The notes below the pieces were generated by a model that was given only the letters and a program-made list of their open reading frames with translations, made no database searches and had not been told where the DNA came from. DNA of 64,000 nt, from contig CAYXMM010000005.1 in assembly GCA_964465945.1 (NCBI GenBank), positions 124,001-188,000 on the forward strand. The letters are read 5' to 3'. Below, one piece after another: positions 45,427 to 55,080 of this stretch (positions are counted from its first letter, which is position 1; the number at the start of each line of letters is the position of its first letter). The stretch is from JAJRPT01 sp964465945 (GTDB taxonomy: Bacteria; Bacteroidota; Ignavibacteria; Kapaibacteriales; UBA2268). The position numbers were made by a program, and so were the translations under genes.

Positions 45427-46694
45427 ACAAAAAAGTTATAAACTCAAAGCAAACCATCAATTCTAACTTAGAAGAAAATATAGTGTATTATACAACCAAC
45501 GATGGTGTAAAAATAGTAGCAGAAGAGACATCTGATTTTTTACCTTTTTCATTATCATTTTCGATTTTATCTGGCTCAAGAGATGAATTTGAACAATCAA
45601 ATGGCACAGCCCACTTTTTAGAACACATTCTTTTCCGAAGAACAAAAAGATTAAAAAGTAAACAAATCGCAAAAGAATTTGAAAAATTTGGCGCAATAGC
45701 AAATGCCTTTACAACAAAAGAATACACCTCATATTTTGTAACAGCGAATTTCAAAAACTTTCAAAAAGTTACAAATTTATTATATGAAGTAGTATTTCAA
45801 CCAGAATTTAATGAACAAGACTTAGAAAAAGAACGCAAGATAATTTTTGACGAAATTAAATCTTCTGATGAAGAGCCAGAAGAAATCTTAAATGATAAAC
45901 TTGCAGAAATTCAATTTGAAAACAATCTTATTTCGCTACCTATTGCTGGGACTTTAGATTCTGTTTCAAAAATCACTATAAATGATATTGAGAGTTTTTT
46001 TAATAATTATTACATTTCTGAAAATCTAATTGTATCTTATGCTGGACCTAATATAGATGAATTTTTTAAGATTATTGAATCATTAAAATTTGCTTCAAAA
46101 AAATTCAACAAACCTGCTCAAACATTAAAATTTCAAAATCAAAGCGAAATTGAAGTCAAAACAAGCATAAGTTCACAAATTCATTTATCAATGACGTACT
46201 TAACAAAACAATGTGATATGAAAACAAGGATGAATTTTGCTCTATTAAATATTATACTAACTGAGGCAATGTCATCAAGATTATACCAGATTTTAAGAGA
46301 AAAAAACGGATTGACATATAACATTTACTCTGGCTTCACAAATTATCTTGACTTCACTGAATTAAACTTTTTTACATCTTTTGACCCAAAATATAGAAAC
46401 AAAGTTTATAAACTAATTGAAATAGAATTTCAAAAAATTAAAGAAAAAGCATTTACTAAAAATGAAGTAAATATTGCCAAAGAACTATTAAAAACCTATT
46501 CACTAATTGAAAATGAAGGTAGTTTAAATAAAATTAACAACCTTACAAGACAAGTTATGCTATATGGAAAAGTAGAAAACAGCAAAGAGTTAATAAGTGG
46601 AATAAGCTCAATAACTCTTGACTATGCAAATTCGATGAATAAGGATATATTTGATTTATCAAAATGGTATAAATGCTATTTAATTCCAGATTAA
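45423..46694 (+). CDS. M16 family zinc peptidase (TTG start)
   Basis: A 423-residue inverzincin-type protease. The inverted zinc motif is HFLEH at 64-68 (in GTAHFLEHILF), and the downstream glutamate lies in the LEKERKIIFDEI helix. SRLYQILREKNGLTYNIYSGF at about residue 285 is the substrate-binding R/Y pair motif of the C-terminal half. It is a single-chain M16B-type (PqqL/YmxG-like processing peptidase) without a signal peptide, so cytoplasmic. The only available start is TTG overlapping the recO stop (TTGA). The 3' end overlaps the converging DUF3298 gene by 4 bases. Confidence 0.9.
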   Translation: MNKKVINSKQTINSNLEENIVYYTTNDGVKIVAEETSDFLPFSLSFSILSGSRDEFEQSNGTAHFLEHILFRRTKRLKSKQIAKEFEKFGAIANAFTTKEYTSYFVTANFKNFQKVTNLLYEVVFQPEFNEQDLEKERKIIFDEIKSSDEEPEEILNDKLAEIQFENNLISLPIAGTLDSVSKITINDIESFFNNYYISENLIVSYAGPNIDEFFKIIESLKFASKKFNKPAQTLKFQNQSEIEVKTSISSQIHLSMTYLTKQCDMKTRMNFALLNIILTEAMSSRLYQILREKNGLTYNIYSGFTNYLDFTELNFFTSFDPKYRNKVYKLIEIEFQKIKEKAFTKNEVNIAKELLKTYSLIENEGSLNKINNLTRQVMLYGKVENSKELISGISSITLDYANSMNKDIFDLSKWYKCYLIPD

Positions 46695-47443
46695 TCTTTT
46701 AGAACTGGTTCCTTTAAGTTATTATTAAAGTCCTTATATTTTACTTTTAAGGTAATAGGACCATAAGCATAAGCTGCAATCTCATAAGTATCCCAAAACA
46801 ATACAATACCATCATTTTCGATATAAAATTGCTTTGCCATTGAAAACTTATCATTTTCAAACATAAAACCTACCGAACTTAATGGATAGCCAACTTCTAT
46901 TTTATATAACTTTCTAAACTCTTGTTCGGCAAGTTCTGTGAATGACTTCATATCTTTGATAATATCAGAGAGTTCTACTTTCTTATTTGTTTTAAGATTA
47001 TAAACAAAATGACCTACAGAAGTATTAGGATGTGCCCCACCAAAAAAACTAAAATTAATGGTTGTTAAGTTTAAAAAATGATATAATTCTTTAAATTGGT
47101 ATGTAAAATCAGTACTATATCCAGGCAAGTCATACATATCGCTCTTAGCTTCTAAATAACCTTTTTCAAACTCTTCAAATTTATCATCAATTAAATCATA
47201 AATATCGCTGGCTTTTAAGGAGTCTTTCTTATCTAATTTTAAACCTAAATCTGCATAAATAGATTTTTGCAAGATTCTATCCAAATTATAAAAATAAGGC
47301 AATTTGTAAGCAAAATAAATCATATCTGGAACTGCTTTGTTATAATCATACTTAAACTCTACAGAGCCATATTTTACTTCGGCTTTTAAACTAATTGTTA
47401 AAATCAATGCAATTAAAACAATATATACACTATTTTTTTTCAT
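46691..47443 (-). CDS. Exported DUF3298 (RsiV/PdaC C-terminal-like) protein
   Basis: About 250 residues from the ATG at 47443, preceded by GGGG; an in-frame ATG at 47458 adds five residues. The signal peptide is followed by a DUF4163-like part and the DUF3298 pattern: FSFFGGAHPNTSVGHFVYNLKTNKKVELSDII, then LFWDTYEIAAYAYGPITLKV at the end. The fold is shared with the lysozyme-binding part of RsiV and with PdaC, suggesting cell-wall or lysozyme interaction, but the role here is unknown. Its start overlaps the end of the small upstream gene by 14 bases. Confidence 0.78.
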   Translation of the reverse strand: MKKNSVYIVLIALILTISLKAEVKYGSVEFKYDYNKAVPDMIYFAYKLPYFYNLDRILQKSIYADLGLKLDKKDSLKASDIYDLIDDKFEEFEKGYLEAKSDMYDLPGYSTDFTYQFKELYHFLNLTTINFSFFGGAHPNTSVGHFVYNLKTNKKVELSDIIKDMKSFTELAEQEFRKLYKIEVGYPLSSVGFMFENDKFSMAKQFYIENDGIVLFWDTYEIAAYAYGPITLKVKYKDFNNNLKEPVLKD

Positions 47444-47687
47444 TAAAACCCCATTCATCTAATTTTATAAACGTATCTAAAAACTCTTTGTTACTTAAAG
47501 CACTTTTTGACCTCATAACCTTATTGAAATGCAGCAACTTAAATTTCAATTTTGCGTTATCATCAATATTCTTTAAATAATACTTTCGAATTTCAATTAA
47601 AGAATTATTAATCAAGTCCGTTTTCGCTTTTTCCTTGACTTCATCTTTTTTAATAATTCTTTGTTTAAATTGAATTTTCTTTTTCAT
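47430..47687 (-). CDS. Small Lys-rich hypothetical protein
   Basis: About 85 residues from the ATG at 47687. It is rich in Lys and helical, with no membrane segment and no motif I know (for example KKDEVKEKAKTDL, then KFLDTFIKL-like SNKEFLDTFIKLDEWGF near the end). Its stop overlaps the DUF3298 gene, which argues for a real translated unit. A TATTTTTG -7-like box on the minus strand lies at 47692-47699, too close to the ATG to be convincing. It may be a real small gene or chance; I lean to real because of strand continuity. Confidence 0.5.
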   Translation of the reverse strand: MKKKIQFKQRIIKKDEVKEKAKTDLINNSLIEIRKYYLKNIDDNAKLKFKLLHFNKVMRSKSALSNKEFLDTFIKLDEWGFNEKK

Positions 47688-47851
47688 CAAGCAAAAATAC
47701 AAATTTAAGTAGAATTTACAATGTTGAACTTAGAAAACGCCTGTTTAAAGAATGTAATATTTTATTTTAAACTATAATTAAAACTTTCAAAAATTTAAGA
47801 TTAAACTATAATTTCATAAATTGCATAATATTTAAAAAAAAAAAATAAAAA

Positions 47852-48475
47852 ATGATTAAGACTTCAAACCTTTATATTTTAGCAACAATTTTAATAATTT
47901 CTGACCAACTAACTAAGTTTATAGTTAAAGGTGTTAATTTTTTAGGGATATATATCAAAGGATTTTACTTAGGTGAGTCTGTAAATGTTTTTGGAGACTT
48001 TTTTACGTTCACATTTGTCGAAAACCCAGGTATGGCTTGGGGAATTGAATTTGGAGCAGGAAAAATACTACTTAGTTTATTTAGTGTTTTTGCTTCTATT
48101 GCTTTAATATGGTATTTAGGTAAGATTAAATTTGCTCATAATGGCGTTAGATTTGGAATAACTTTAATTCTTGCGGGTGCAGCAGGGAATATGATTGATA
48201 GAGTATTTTATGGCGTTATTTATGGCGAATCACCTCTATTCTATGGAAAAGTTGTCGATTTCTTAAGAGTTGATGTCCCTGATATGTTTGGAATGACCCA
48301 CTGGCCTGTATTTAATATTGCTGATTCATGCGTTAGTATTGGAATTGTTCTGCTCATAATCTTTAACTCAAAAATTCCAAACTTGCAAGAAGCCAAAGCC
48401 GGTAAATATATTTCAGAAAAAGATGAAGAAGAAATTGATAAAATTAACTCTAATGAAGTAACAGAGGGATTATGA
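47852..48475 (+). CDS. lspA: Lipoprotein signal peptidase (signal peptidase II)
   Basis: A 207-residue aspartic membrane protease with four helices, removing signal peptides from prolipoproteins. Family motifs are ISDQLTK at the start, VENPGMAWG, GAAGNMIDRV (catalytic Asp) and VFNIADSCVSIGI (second catalytic Asp). VVDFLRVD is also typical. It is longer than the E. coli enzyme because of loop insertions and a charged C-terminal tail (about 185-207). It matches the presence of several lipoproteins here. It overlaps the OmpA-family gene by 4 bases (ATGA). Confidence 0.95.
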   Translation: MIKTSNLYILATILIISDQLTKFIVKGVNFLGIYIKGFYLGESVNVFGDFFTFTFVENPGMAWGIEFGAGKILLSLFSVFASIALIWYLGKIKFAHNGVRFGITLILAGAAGNMIDRVFYGVIYGESPLFYGKVVDFLRVDVPDMFGMTHWPVFNIADSCVSIGIVLLIIFNSKIPNLQEAKAGKYISEKDEEEIDKINSNEVTEGL

Positions 48476-50460
48476 TATTTTTATTACTCTTTTTAAACTC
48501 ATTATTCGCTGAAACTACATTCGTTTCAGAAGTAATTTCTTTTTCCTCTCAATATTCAAATAAAGAATATTCTGCAAATCAAGTTATAGGTAAACCCAAT
48601 AATTTTACCGAATTTGGGAGCGCTTTAACTGCTTGGCGACCAAAAGAAGAAATTAGTATGACAGGGGAGTTCTTAGAAGTTAAGTTCACCAATCAAATTA
48701 TACCTACAAAAGTAATATTTTATGAAAATTTTAACCCAGGTGCAATTTCGGAAGTAATTTTATATAGCACCGACAAATCAAAATCAAAAGTTATATATAC
48801 TGCAAAAGACTATCTATATGTTGGTGAAACTGGTTCAGTTAAAGTTATTATAATTAATCCAGCCATTACATTTCCGGTTGCTTCCTTAAAAGTAACACTT
48901 GCAACAAATAGGATACCCGGTTTTAATGAAATCGATGCCATTGCTCTCTCAAACGATGCTAATTTTGAATTGTTTCCTAAAATTAACCTTTCTACAAACG
49001 ATTTTGAACTTTATGAAGCAGAAAATCTTGGATATAATGTCAATAGTGAATACATAGAACTCGCTCCTATAATTTCCTCAAATGAAGACGAAATCTACTT
49101 TACAAGAAAAGGACATCCTGAAAATATCGGCGGAGATAGAAACCAAGATATTTGGTTTTCTACACTTGAAGAAGACGGAAAGTTTGGTGTTGCTAAACTA
49201 TTGCCTGAACCCTTGAATGATGAATATAACAACTTTGCCTTCTCAATTACGCCTGACAATAATTCACTTTTGCTTGGCAACAAATATAATAAAGGATTAG
49301 CCCCAGAACCAGGTATATCAGTTTCACATAAAACTAAAGATGGCTGGTCCTTTCCAGAAGAATTAGAATTTGACACAATATCTAAAACTTCTAAATTTAG
49401 TAGCTATCAACTCGCTTCTGACGGGCAAACTCTATTAATATCAATTGAAAATGAAGAATCGATAGGCAAAAACGATATCTATGTCTCTTTTTTAGATAAG
49501 GATAAAAAATGGTCTAAACCAAAAAATTTAGGTAAAGATATTAATACTGCTGCTTATGAAACCTCTCCATTTCTCGCTGCCGACGGGAAAACTCTTTACT
49601 TTTCATCTGCTGGTTTTCCTGGATACGGAAGTAACGATATTTTCTACACAAAACGCTTAGATGAAACTTGGACAAAATGGTCAGAACCTAAAAACTTAGG
49701 AAATAAAGTTAATACCGACGGCTGGGATGCTTACTTTACAATTCCTGCTTCAGCAAACTACGCCTATTTCGTTTCAACTAAGAATAGTGTAGGAAGTGAA
49801 GATATATTTAGAATTAAAATTCCTGATGATTTAAAACCTGAAGATGTTGTGCTTATAAAAGGCAAAGTAAAAGACAATCATGACCAGCCACTTGATGCAA
49901 TTATTAAATATGAAGATTTAACAAATGGTGAAAATTTAGGTCAAGCAAGAACAAATCCACTTAATGGCTTGTATCAAATAGCACTTGCTAAAGGCAAAAA
50001 ATACGGAATATTCGCCGAAGCACAAGGTTACGTTTCAGTTAATTATAATATTGATTTAGACTCATTAAAAACTTATAAAAAAATTGATAAAGATATTACA
50101 ATGTTTCCAATTAAAAAAGGTGAGATTATTAGGATAAATAACATCTTTTTTGAATTTGCTAAATTTGACTTATTACCAGAATCATTCCCTGAATTAAATC
50201 GGCTTGTAAAAACTTTAAATGAAAACCCAGAAATTAACATTCAAATCAACGGACACACTGACGATGTTGGTGCTGACGATAGAAATCAAAAACTAAGTAT
50301 TGAAAGAGCAAATGCTGTGAAAAACTACCTAATTTCACAAGGGATTGAAGCAAATCGACTTAAAACGAAAGGTTTTGGAAAATCTCAACCATTGATTGAT
50401 GACAAAACTGAAGAAGCAAGAAGCCAAAATCGAAGAGTTGAAATCTTAATTCTTGATTAA
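48472..50460 (+). CDS. OmpA family protein with discoidin-like, PD40 and CarboxypepD_reg modules
   Basis: A 662-residue exported protein with a short signal peptide (cut near LFAE). Domains in order are a discoidin-like sandwich (about 20-155, ANQVIGKPNN and GEFLEVKF), PD40/WD40-like beta-propeller repeats (about 195-440, SSNEDEIYFTRKG, TPDNNSLLLGNK, AADGKTLYFSSAGF), and a carboxypeptidase-regulatory-like domain (about 455-545). Last is a C-terminal OmpA domain (about 550-662) with NGHTDDVGADDRN and LSIERANAV for peptidoglycan binding. It resembles the T9SS-linked/PorE-type architecture of Bacteroidota, so a role in anchoring envelope machinery is plausible. Coupling to lspA is by 4-base overlap. 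Confidence 0.87.
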   Translation: MIFLLLFLNSLFAETTFVSEVISFSSQYSNKEYSANQVIGKPNNFTEFGSALTAWRPKEEISMTGEFLEVKFTNQIIPTKVIFYENFNPGAISEVILYSTDKSKSKVIYTAKDYLYVGETGSVKVIIINPAITFPVASLKVTLATNRIPGFNEIDAIALSNDANFELFPKINLSTNDFELYEAENLGYNVNSEYIELAPIISSNEDEIYFTRKGHPENIGGDRNQDIWFSTLEEDGKFGVAKLLPEPLNDEYNNFAFSITPDNNSLLLGNKYNKGLAPEPGISVSHKTKDGWSFPEELEFDTISKTSKFSSYQLASDGQTLLISIENEESIGKNDIYVSFLDKDKKWSKPKNLGKDINTAAYETSPFLAADGKTLYFSSAGFPGYGSNDIFYTKRLDETWTKWSEPKNLGNKVNTDGWDAYFTIPASANYAYFVSTKNSVGSEDIFRIKIPDDLKPEDVVLIKGKVKDNHDQPLDAIIKYEDLTNGENLGQARTNPLNGLYQIALAKGKKYGIFAEAQGYVSVNYNIDLDSLKTYKKIDKDITMFPIKKGEIIRINNIFFEFAKFDLLPESFPELNRLVKTLNENPEINIQINGHTDDVGADDRNQKLSIERANAVKNYLISQGIEANRLKTKGFGKSQPLIDDKTEEARSQNRRVEILILD

Positions 50461-50519
50461 TTTTCAATTTTTCATATAGATAATCGTCGTATCGAAAAAT
50501 AAATAAAAGTAAAAAAATT

Positions 50520-51680
50520 ATGCCATTAAACAGAAATTTAAACGAAGAACAAATTCTACTAAGAGAGACAGTAAGGACTTTTGCAGAAGAAAGAATTTAT
50601 CCAAAGTCTAAAGAATTAGACGAGAAAGAAGAGTTCTCAAATGAACTAACATTAGAAATGGCTGAACTTGGCTTATTAGGTGCATTAATCCCAGAAGAAT
50701 ATGGTGGCTCTGCTTTAGATTATACTTCATACATAATTGCAGTTGAAGAACTTGCCCGAATTGATGGCTCGCACGGCGCAACTATTGCAGCACATAATTC
50801 ACTTGGAACAGGACCATTAATTCAATTTGGTAACGCTGAACAAAAACAACAATATTTACCTAAACTTGCAGAAGGTCATCTCTGGGGCTTCGGTTTAACT
50901 GAACCAGAAGCTGGCTCTGATGCAGGGAACACTCAAACAACAGCAGTTAAAGATGGTGATGAGTGGGTGATAAATGGTTCAAAAATTTTCATAACAAACT
51001 CTGCCACTGACTTAACCATTGGCTCAACTGTCCTTGCTAAAACAGGTATTCAAGATAATGGAAAAAGTGAACTTACTTGTTTCATAGTTGAAAATGATGC
51101 TAAAGGATTTACTCAAAACGCTATGCACAAAAAAATGATGTGGAGAGCGTCAAACACTGGCGAATTACATTTTGAAGATGTTCGAGTAAAAGATACCGCG
51201 ATTTTAGGCAAAAGGGGAGACGGCTTTAAGCAAATGCTTGCAACTCTCGACAAAGGTCGATTATCTATTGCAGCAATGGGCTTAGGTCTCGCACAAGGAG
51301 CTTTTGATTATGCACTCAAATATTCAAAAGAACGAAAAACCTTTGGTAAACCTATTTCAACTTACCAAGCAAACGCCTTCAAATTAGCTGACGTCGAAAT
51401 GGGTCTAGAATTAGCTCGCAATTACTTATACGATGTTTGCAGAATGGCAAGTGAAAAACTTAATATCACAAAAGAAGGAGCCATCGCTAAACTTTACTGC
51501 TCCGAATTAGCCCATACTGCTGCAAATCATTGCGTCCAAATTCTCGGTGGCTACGGGCTTATGAAAGAATACGATGCCGAAAAATACTATCGGGACCAAA
51601 AACTTCTCGAAATAGGCGAGGGCACATCAGAAATTCAACGAATAGTAATAGCAAGAGCAATCGGTTGTTTCGACTTTTAA
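50520..51680 (+). CDS. Acyl-CoA dehydrogenase
   Basis: A 386-residue flavoenzyme of standard length for short/medium-chain acyl-CoA dehydrogenases. GFGLTEPEAGSDAGNTQTTA and VINGSKIFITNS form the FAD- and acyl-binding site. The C-terminal domain has RKTFGKPISTYQANAFKLADVEMGLE and QILGGYGLMKEYDAEKYYRDQKLLEIGEGTSEIQR, with the catalytic Glu at E367. It catalyses alpha,beta-desaturation in beta-oxidation or amino-acid breakdown; substrate length cannot be read from the sequence. It is a single gene with a terminator right after it. Confidence 0.95.
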   Translation: MPLNRNLNEEQILLRETVRTFAEERIYPKSKELDEKEEFSNELTLEMAELGLLGALIPEEYGGSALDYTSYIIAVEELARIDGSHGATIAAHNSLGTGPLIQFGNAEQKQQYLPKLAEGHLWGFGLTEPEAGSDAGNTQTTAVKDGDEWVINGSKIFITNSATDLTIGSTVLAKTGIQDNGKSELTCFIVENDAKGFTQNAMHKKMMWRASNTGELHFEDVRVKDTAILGKRGDGFKQMLATLDKGRLSIAAMGLGLAQGAFDYALKYSKERKTFGKPISTYQANAFKLADVEMGLELARNYLYDVCRMASEKLNITKEGAIAKLYCSELAHTAANHCVQILGGYGLMKEYDAEKYYRDQKLLEIGEGTSEIQRIVIARAIGCFDF

Positions 51681-51709
51681 TTCACTTCACCTCTTAAATA
51701 TAAACAGAA

Positions 51710-51730
51710 AAGCCGAGATTTTCTCGGCTT
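51710..51730. terminator. Intrinsic terminator between acyl-CoA dehydrogenase and hmgA
   Basis: AAGCCGAGA, loop TTT, TCTCGGCTT gives a 9-bp stem between the converging genes. T-rich sequence follows only loosely on the plus side, but the perfect stem and the position support a terminator. Confidence 0.75.
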
Positions 51731-51755
51731 CTTAAATAATAACAATCAGAATTTC

Positions 51756-52919
51756 TCATCCCTCTTTCATCCAACTTAACCAGTAATCCTTGTCTTGGCA
51801 TGCTTTAACATTAGATGTAGGAAGCAATGGTCCGAAAGTATCAAGCATCACCGCATACTCGTCAGTCCATTTTTTACCTACAGACCCTTCATATTTCCCT
51901 GGTTGCGGTCCGTGCGGAATACCTAATGGATGCATCGTTACAGAACCAATATCCACACCTGACCTACTCATAAAATCTCCATGAACATAATATAAAATTT
52001 CAGTAGATTCTACATTACTATGATAATAAGGTGCTGGAATTGCTTGCTCATGCCAATCGAAAAATCTTGGGTTGAAATTACATAAAACCGAACTTTTTGT
52101 TACGAAAGCAAGGTGAATAGGAGGAGGTAAATGTATTCTCCCAGTTTTTGGATTGTAATCTCTCATATTTAACTTAAAAGGAAATAAATACCCATCCCAA
52201 CCAACTACATCAAACGGATGATGTGGCATCAAATATTCAAAAAATCTTTTCCCGGCTTTAGTAATCACTTTAAACTCACCTTTTTCATCTTTCGGGTCTA
52301 GCTCAGAAGGAAATTTAAAATCTCTCTCCTCATAAGGTGCATGCTCTTCTAATTGTCCAAACTCATTGCGATAATGTCTCGGAATAGTAAAAGCCGTATC
52401 CGATTCAACAACCATTATTTTATTGTCATTCAAAGTATCAAAGTGCATTTGATAAGTAGTTCCCATAGGCACTATAATCTGGTCCCACGGTTCAAAAAAT
52501 AAATTACCATATTCAGATTTCAAAACCCCACTACCTCTATGAACAAAAATATACTCATGAGCATAAGAATTTCTATAAAAAATATCTGGGTTTTTATTTG
52601 GTCGTCCAAAATAAACTTTAGTATTTGGATTATGCATATACTCAATTCTCGAACTGAAAAAATCACCTTCTCTGATTAATTTGTCAGTATAAAAGTGCAT
52701 ATTTTCAAGTAAACAATCTTCCCACTCAACTTTTTCATATAAGAATAACTCTTTAATAGAGATAGTCTTAGCCGGCTCCCAATAATGATATTTATTTGAA
52801 TAAATACTTGAAAACCCCTGCGTTGAAACTAATTCCTCTTTAAATAATGTGCCATCTGGCTTTGGAAATGTTGTGTGCTTTTTCCTGGGCATATCACCCA
52901 ATTTATGATAAAATGACAT
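51756..52919 (-). CDS. hmgA: Homogentisate 1,2-dioxygenase
   Basis: A 387-residue cupin dioxygenase that opens homogentisate in tyrosine and phenylalanine breakdown. It matches the Bacteroidota-type enzymes: MSFYHKLGDMPRKKHT start, FHTLND-like DTLNDNKIMVVESD, HPFDVVGWDGYLFPFKLNMRDY, PYYHSNVESTEILYYVHGDF with the iron-ligand His/Glu region, and HPLGIPHGPQPGKYEGSVG with the last His ligand. The next pathway genes (maleylacetoacetate isomerase, fumarylacetoacetase) are not adjacent. It is third in a run with fRMsr and the lamin-tail gene, 14 bases after the latter. Confidence 0.94.
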   Translation of the reverse strand: MSFYHKLGDMPRKKHTTFPKPDGTLFKEELVSTQGFSSIYSNKYHYWEPAKTISIKELFLYEKVEWEDCLLENMHFYTDKLIREGDFFSSRIEYMHNPNTKVYFGRPNKNPDIFYRNSYAHEYIFVHRGSGVLKSEYGNLFFEPWDQIIVPMGTTYQMHFDTLNDNKIMVVESDTAFTIPRHYRNEFGQLEEHAPYEERDFKFPSELDPKDEKGEFKVITKAGKRFFEYLMPHHPFDVVGWDGYLFPFKLNMRDYNPKTGRIHLPPPIHLAFVTKSSVLCNFNPRFFDWHEQAIPAPYYHSNVESTEILYYVHGDFMSRSGVDIGSVTMHPLGIPHGPQPGKYEGSVGKKWTDEYAVMLDTFGPLLPTSNVKACQDKDYWLSWMKEG

Positions 52920-52933
52920 CTCAATCCTTTCAA

Positions 52934-54568
52934 TTAATTAGCAATAACAAAAAGTTCTTTATCCACAAATAATTCTTGAGTATCCGCATTCACGCACTCA
53001 AAATAAAGTATATAAGAACCTGTTGGTAAACTTTTATTTTTTATTTTCCCATTCCAATGAATCTCCCCAGAAAATGCTCCCTTTCCTAATTCATAAATAA
53101 CACCAAGTTTCAAACCATTTTTATCAAAAATTGAAAGATTGATAATTGAATTAGGGTATGGACAAAAATACGAAATTTTCATAAAATCATTCTCAATAAA
53201 TGAAAATGGATTTTTCTCTAATAGAAGTCCATATTTTCCATTGTCTTGTGGTATCACAGTATTCTGTAAAGTTGGAGTGCCACCAAAAACATTACTACTT
53301 GACGTCCAATTTTCTTTTCTATTTGATTCAAGAATTAAGCCCTTTTTCTCGAGTGAAACACCTTTTGTATTTAAAATATTTTCCGAGTGCCACGAATTAT
53401 TATATTTAGCACTATCTATCACTTTATCATTATTCCATTTCAAATACAAATCATCATTTATATTATTTAGAGAGAGAGACTTATTTAAAATAATTACCTT
53501 ATTTACATCGACAATATCTTTGAATGAAGCTAAAATCGAACTATCGCTTGCAACAACTAAATATTCTTTTGAACGAAAAATATAATTATTTGAAATAAAT
53601 GGTAGAATTTTAGACATACTTATAGCGTCATGGATTGAAAATTTGCTAAATTCAATATCAAAATTTGATGAGTTATAAAGTTCAATATACTCACATTGAT
53701 TTGAATTAGGGTCATACATGATTTCATTAAAAAGTATTGAGCTTGTATTAGGTGGAATATTAATTATTGTCTCATAGTAATCATCTAAATCTTTCTCATC
53801 ATCATCATTCACGACTTTTGCTGCTATTTTTACTAAACCAAAAATATCTTTTATGTCTAAAATATCTTCTAATTTATACTTGAAATTAATTGTGTTCGCT
53901 ATTTCTAAGCCCAGTTGACTATAAATCACTTCATCATCATCAATAATTTTATTAAAATTCCAATCAAAATAAATGTAAAAATCAAATTTTTCTAATTTTA
54001 AATTCCCATTATTTTCAATAGTAATATTCAGATAAATACCGTCATATTCAATATTTAAAATAGAAATATTAAAATCAACTAATTTTACGGAATTTTCCTT
54101 AAGAGGTGTAGATCCAATCTTTGAAATAGAACTTTTCCATTTATCTTTATGAAATGGTTTAGAGATGTCCACTCTCTCAACAGACTTCAAACTATTAAAC
54201 CAATTTGAATCATAAGCGACACTATCTATCAAATCCTCTTTATATTTTAATACCAAAAAGTCGTTAGCACCTAAGGCATCATTCAATGAAATTTCAAATA
54301 CTTTATCCGAATCTATATTGTATTTTTTAACAACGTCAGATTTTTTCCGAGCAAGGATAATATATGATTTTTCAGGAATATGAATTTTTGGTAATATTAT
54401 TGTTTGATTTGAATTAGAAATAGTCCAACTTTCAAGCACAGCTTCGTAATTGTTCTCATTATAAATTTCAATCCACTCTAAATTAGGGTTATTATCAAAA
54501 AATTTATACTCATTGATTATTTGAGCATTTATAGAAAAATTAAATAATATAAATAAAAAATTAATCAT
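52934..54568 (-). CDS. Secreted protein with two lamin-tail (LTD) domains
   Basis: A 544-residue protein with a signal peptide (cut near SINAQ). The first LTD-like domain (about 15-130) has IINEYKFF, LEWIEIYNENNYEA and KSYIILAR. The second (about 275-400) has ILFNEIMYDPNSNQCEYIELYNSSN and SKEYLVVASDS. Between them is a CARDB-like sandwich (NGNLKLEKFDFYIYFDWN). The last 90 residues (IINLSIFDKNGLKLGVIYELGKG, GEIHWNGK, LPTGSYILYFE) look like a FlgD/T9SS-type C-terminal module. LTD domains occur in Bacteroidota surface proteins, often with nucleases, but no nuclease is attached. It overlaps fRMsr by 4 bases. Confidence 0.78.
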   Translation of the reverse strand: MINFLFILFNFSINAQIINEYKFFDNNPNLEWIEIYNENNYEAVLESWTISNSNQTIILPKIHIPEKSYIILARKKSDVVKKYNIDSDKVFEISLNDALGANDFLVLKYKEDLIDSVAYDSNWFNSLKSVERVDISKPFHKDKWKSSISKIGSTPLKENSVKLVDFNISILNIEYDGIYLNITIENNGNLKLEKFDFYIYFDWNFNKIIDDDEVIYSQLGLEIANTINFKYKLEDILDIKDIFGLVKIAAKVVNDDDEKDLDDYYETIINIPPNTSSILFNEIMYDPNSNQCEYIELYNSSNFDIEFSKFSIHDAISMSKILPFISNNYIFRSKEYLVVASDSSILASFKDIVDVNKVIILNKSLSLNNINDDLYLKWNNDKVIDSAKYNNSWHSENILNTKGVSLEKKGLILESNRKENWTSSSNVFGGTPTLQNTVIPQDNGKYGLLLEKNPFSFIENDFMKISYFCPYPNSIINLSIFDKNGLKLGVIYELGKGAFSGEIHWNGKIKNKSLPTGSYILYFECVNADTQELFVDKELFVIAN

Positions 54569-55041
54569 TTGAATATATCTTTAATATCTTGTAATTCAGT
54601 ATGTTGAAGAAATACCTTAATTGCTTTTTCAAAAAATTCTTTCTCTTGCTCTCCAAATCTGCTATACATAGGGCTATCTACATCAAGCAAACAATATAGT
54701 TCTCCGTTTTTTAAAATTGGTAGTACAATTTCACTTTTAGAATTAGAATCACAGGCAATATGACCTGGAAATTCATTAACATTATCCGCAGTAACTGTTT
54801 CAAGTTTGGTAGCAGCTGCTCCGCATACACCTCTATTTAGAGCAATTCTAACACAAGCATTTTTACCTTGAAATGGACCTAAAACTAACTCTTTGCCATT
54901 AAAAATATAGAACCCTATCCAATTCAAATTTTCGACTTTATCAAAAATAATTGCTGAAAAATTAGCCGCATTTGTAATAAAATTTCTTTCGCCTTCAAGA
55001 AGATGAGGAATTGATTGGATTATTTCATTATAATTATTCAT
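54565..55041 (-). CDS. msrC: Free methionine-(R)-sulfoxide reductase (GAF domain)
   Basis: About 158 residues from the ATG at 55041; an upstream TTG at 55065 would add eight. It is a single GAF domain with the three catalytic cysteines of fRMsr at C63, C73 and C97, spaced 10 and 24 as in E. coli. They lie in GKNACVRI, RGVCGAAA and HIACDSNSKSEIVLP. The enzyme reduces free Met-R-sulfoxide. It is first in a three-gene minus-strand run with the lamin-tail gene and hmgA, and divergent from thiN with 39 bases between starts. Confidence 0.94.
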   Translation of the reverse strand: MNNYNEIIQSIPHLLEGERNFITNAANFSAIIFDKVENLNWIGFYIFNGKELVLGPFQGKNACVRIALNRGVCGAAATKLETVTADNVNEFPGHIACDSNSKSEIVLPILKNGELYCLLDVDSPMYSRFGEQEKEFFEKAIKVFLQHTELQDIKDIFK

Positions 55042-55080
55042 TATATTGCATTTTTTAATCTGCAATTTATAGATTTTTTA

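Noticed and set aside
47692..47722. TTG-N20-TATTTTTG promoter on the minus strand before the small Lys-rich gene
   Set aside because: The implied start site would fall in or just after the proposed ATG at 47687, so it cannot serve that start as annotated; kept only as a remark.
55015..55080. Upstream extension of thiamine pyrophosphokinase
   Set aside because: The extra 22 residues are Ile/Phe-rich and overlap the divergent fRMsr gene; the family N-terminus fits the ATG at 55081.
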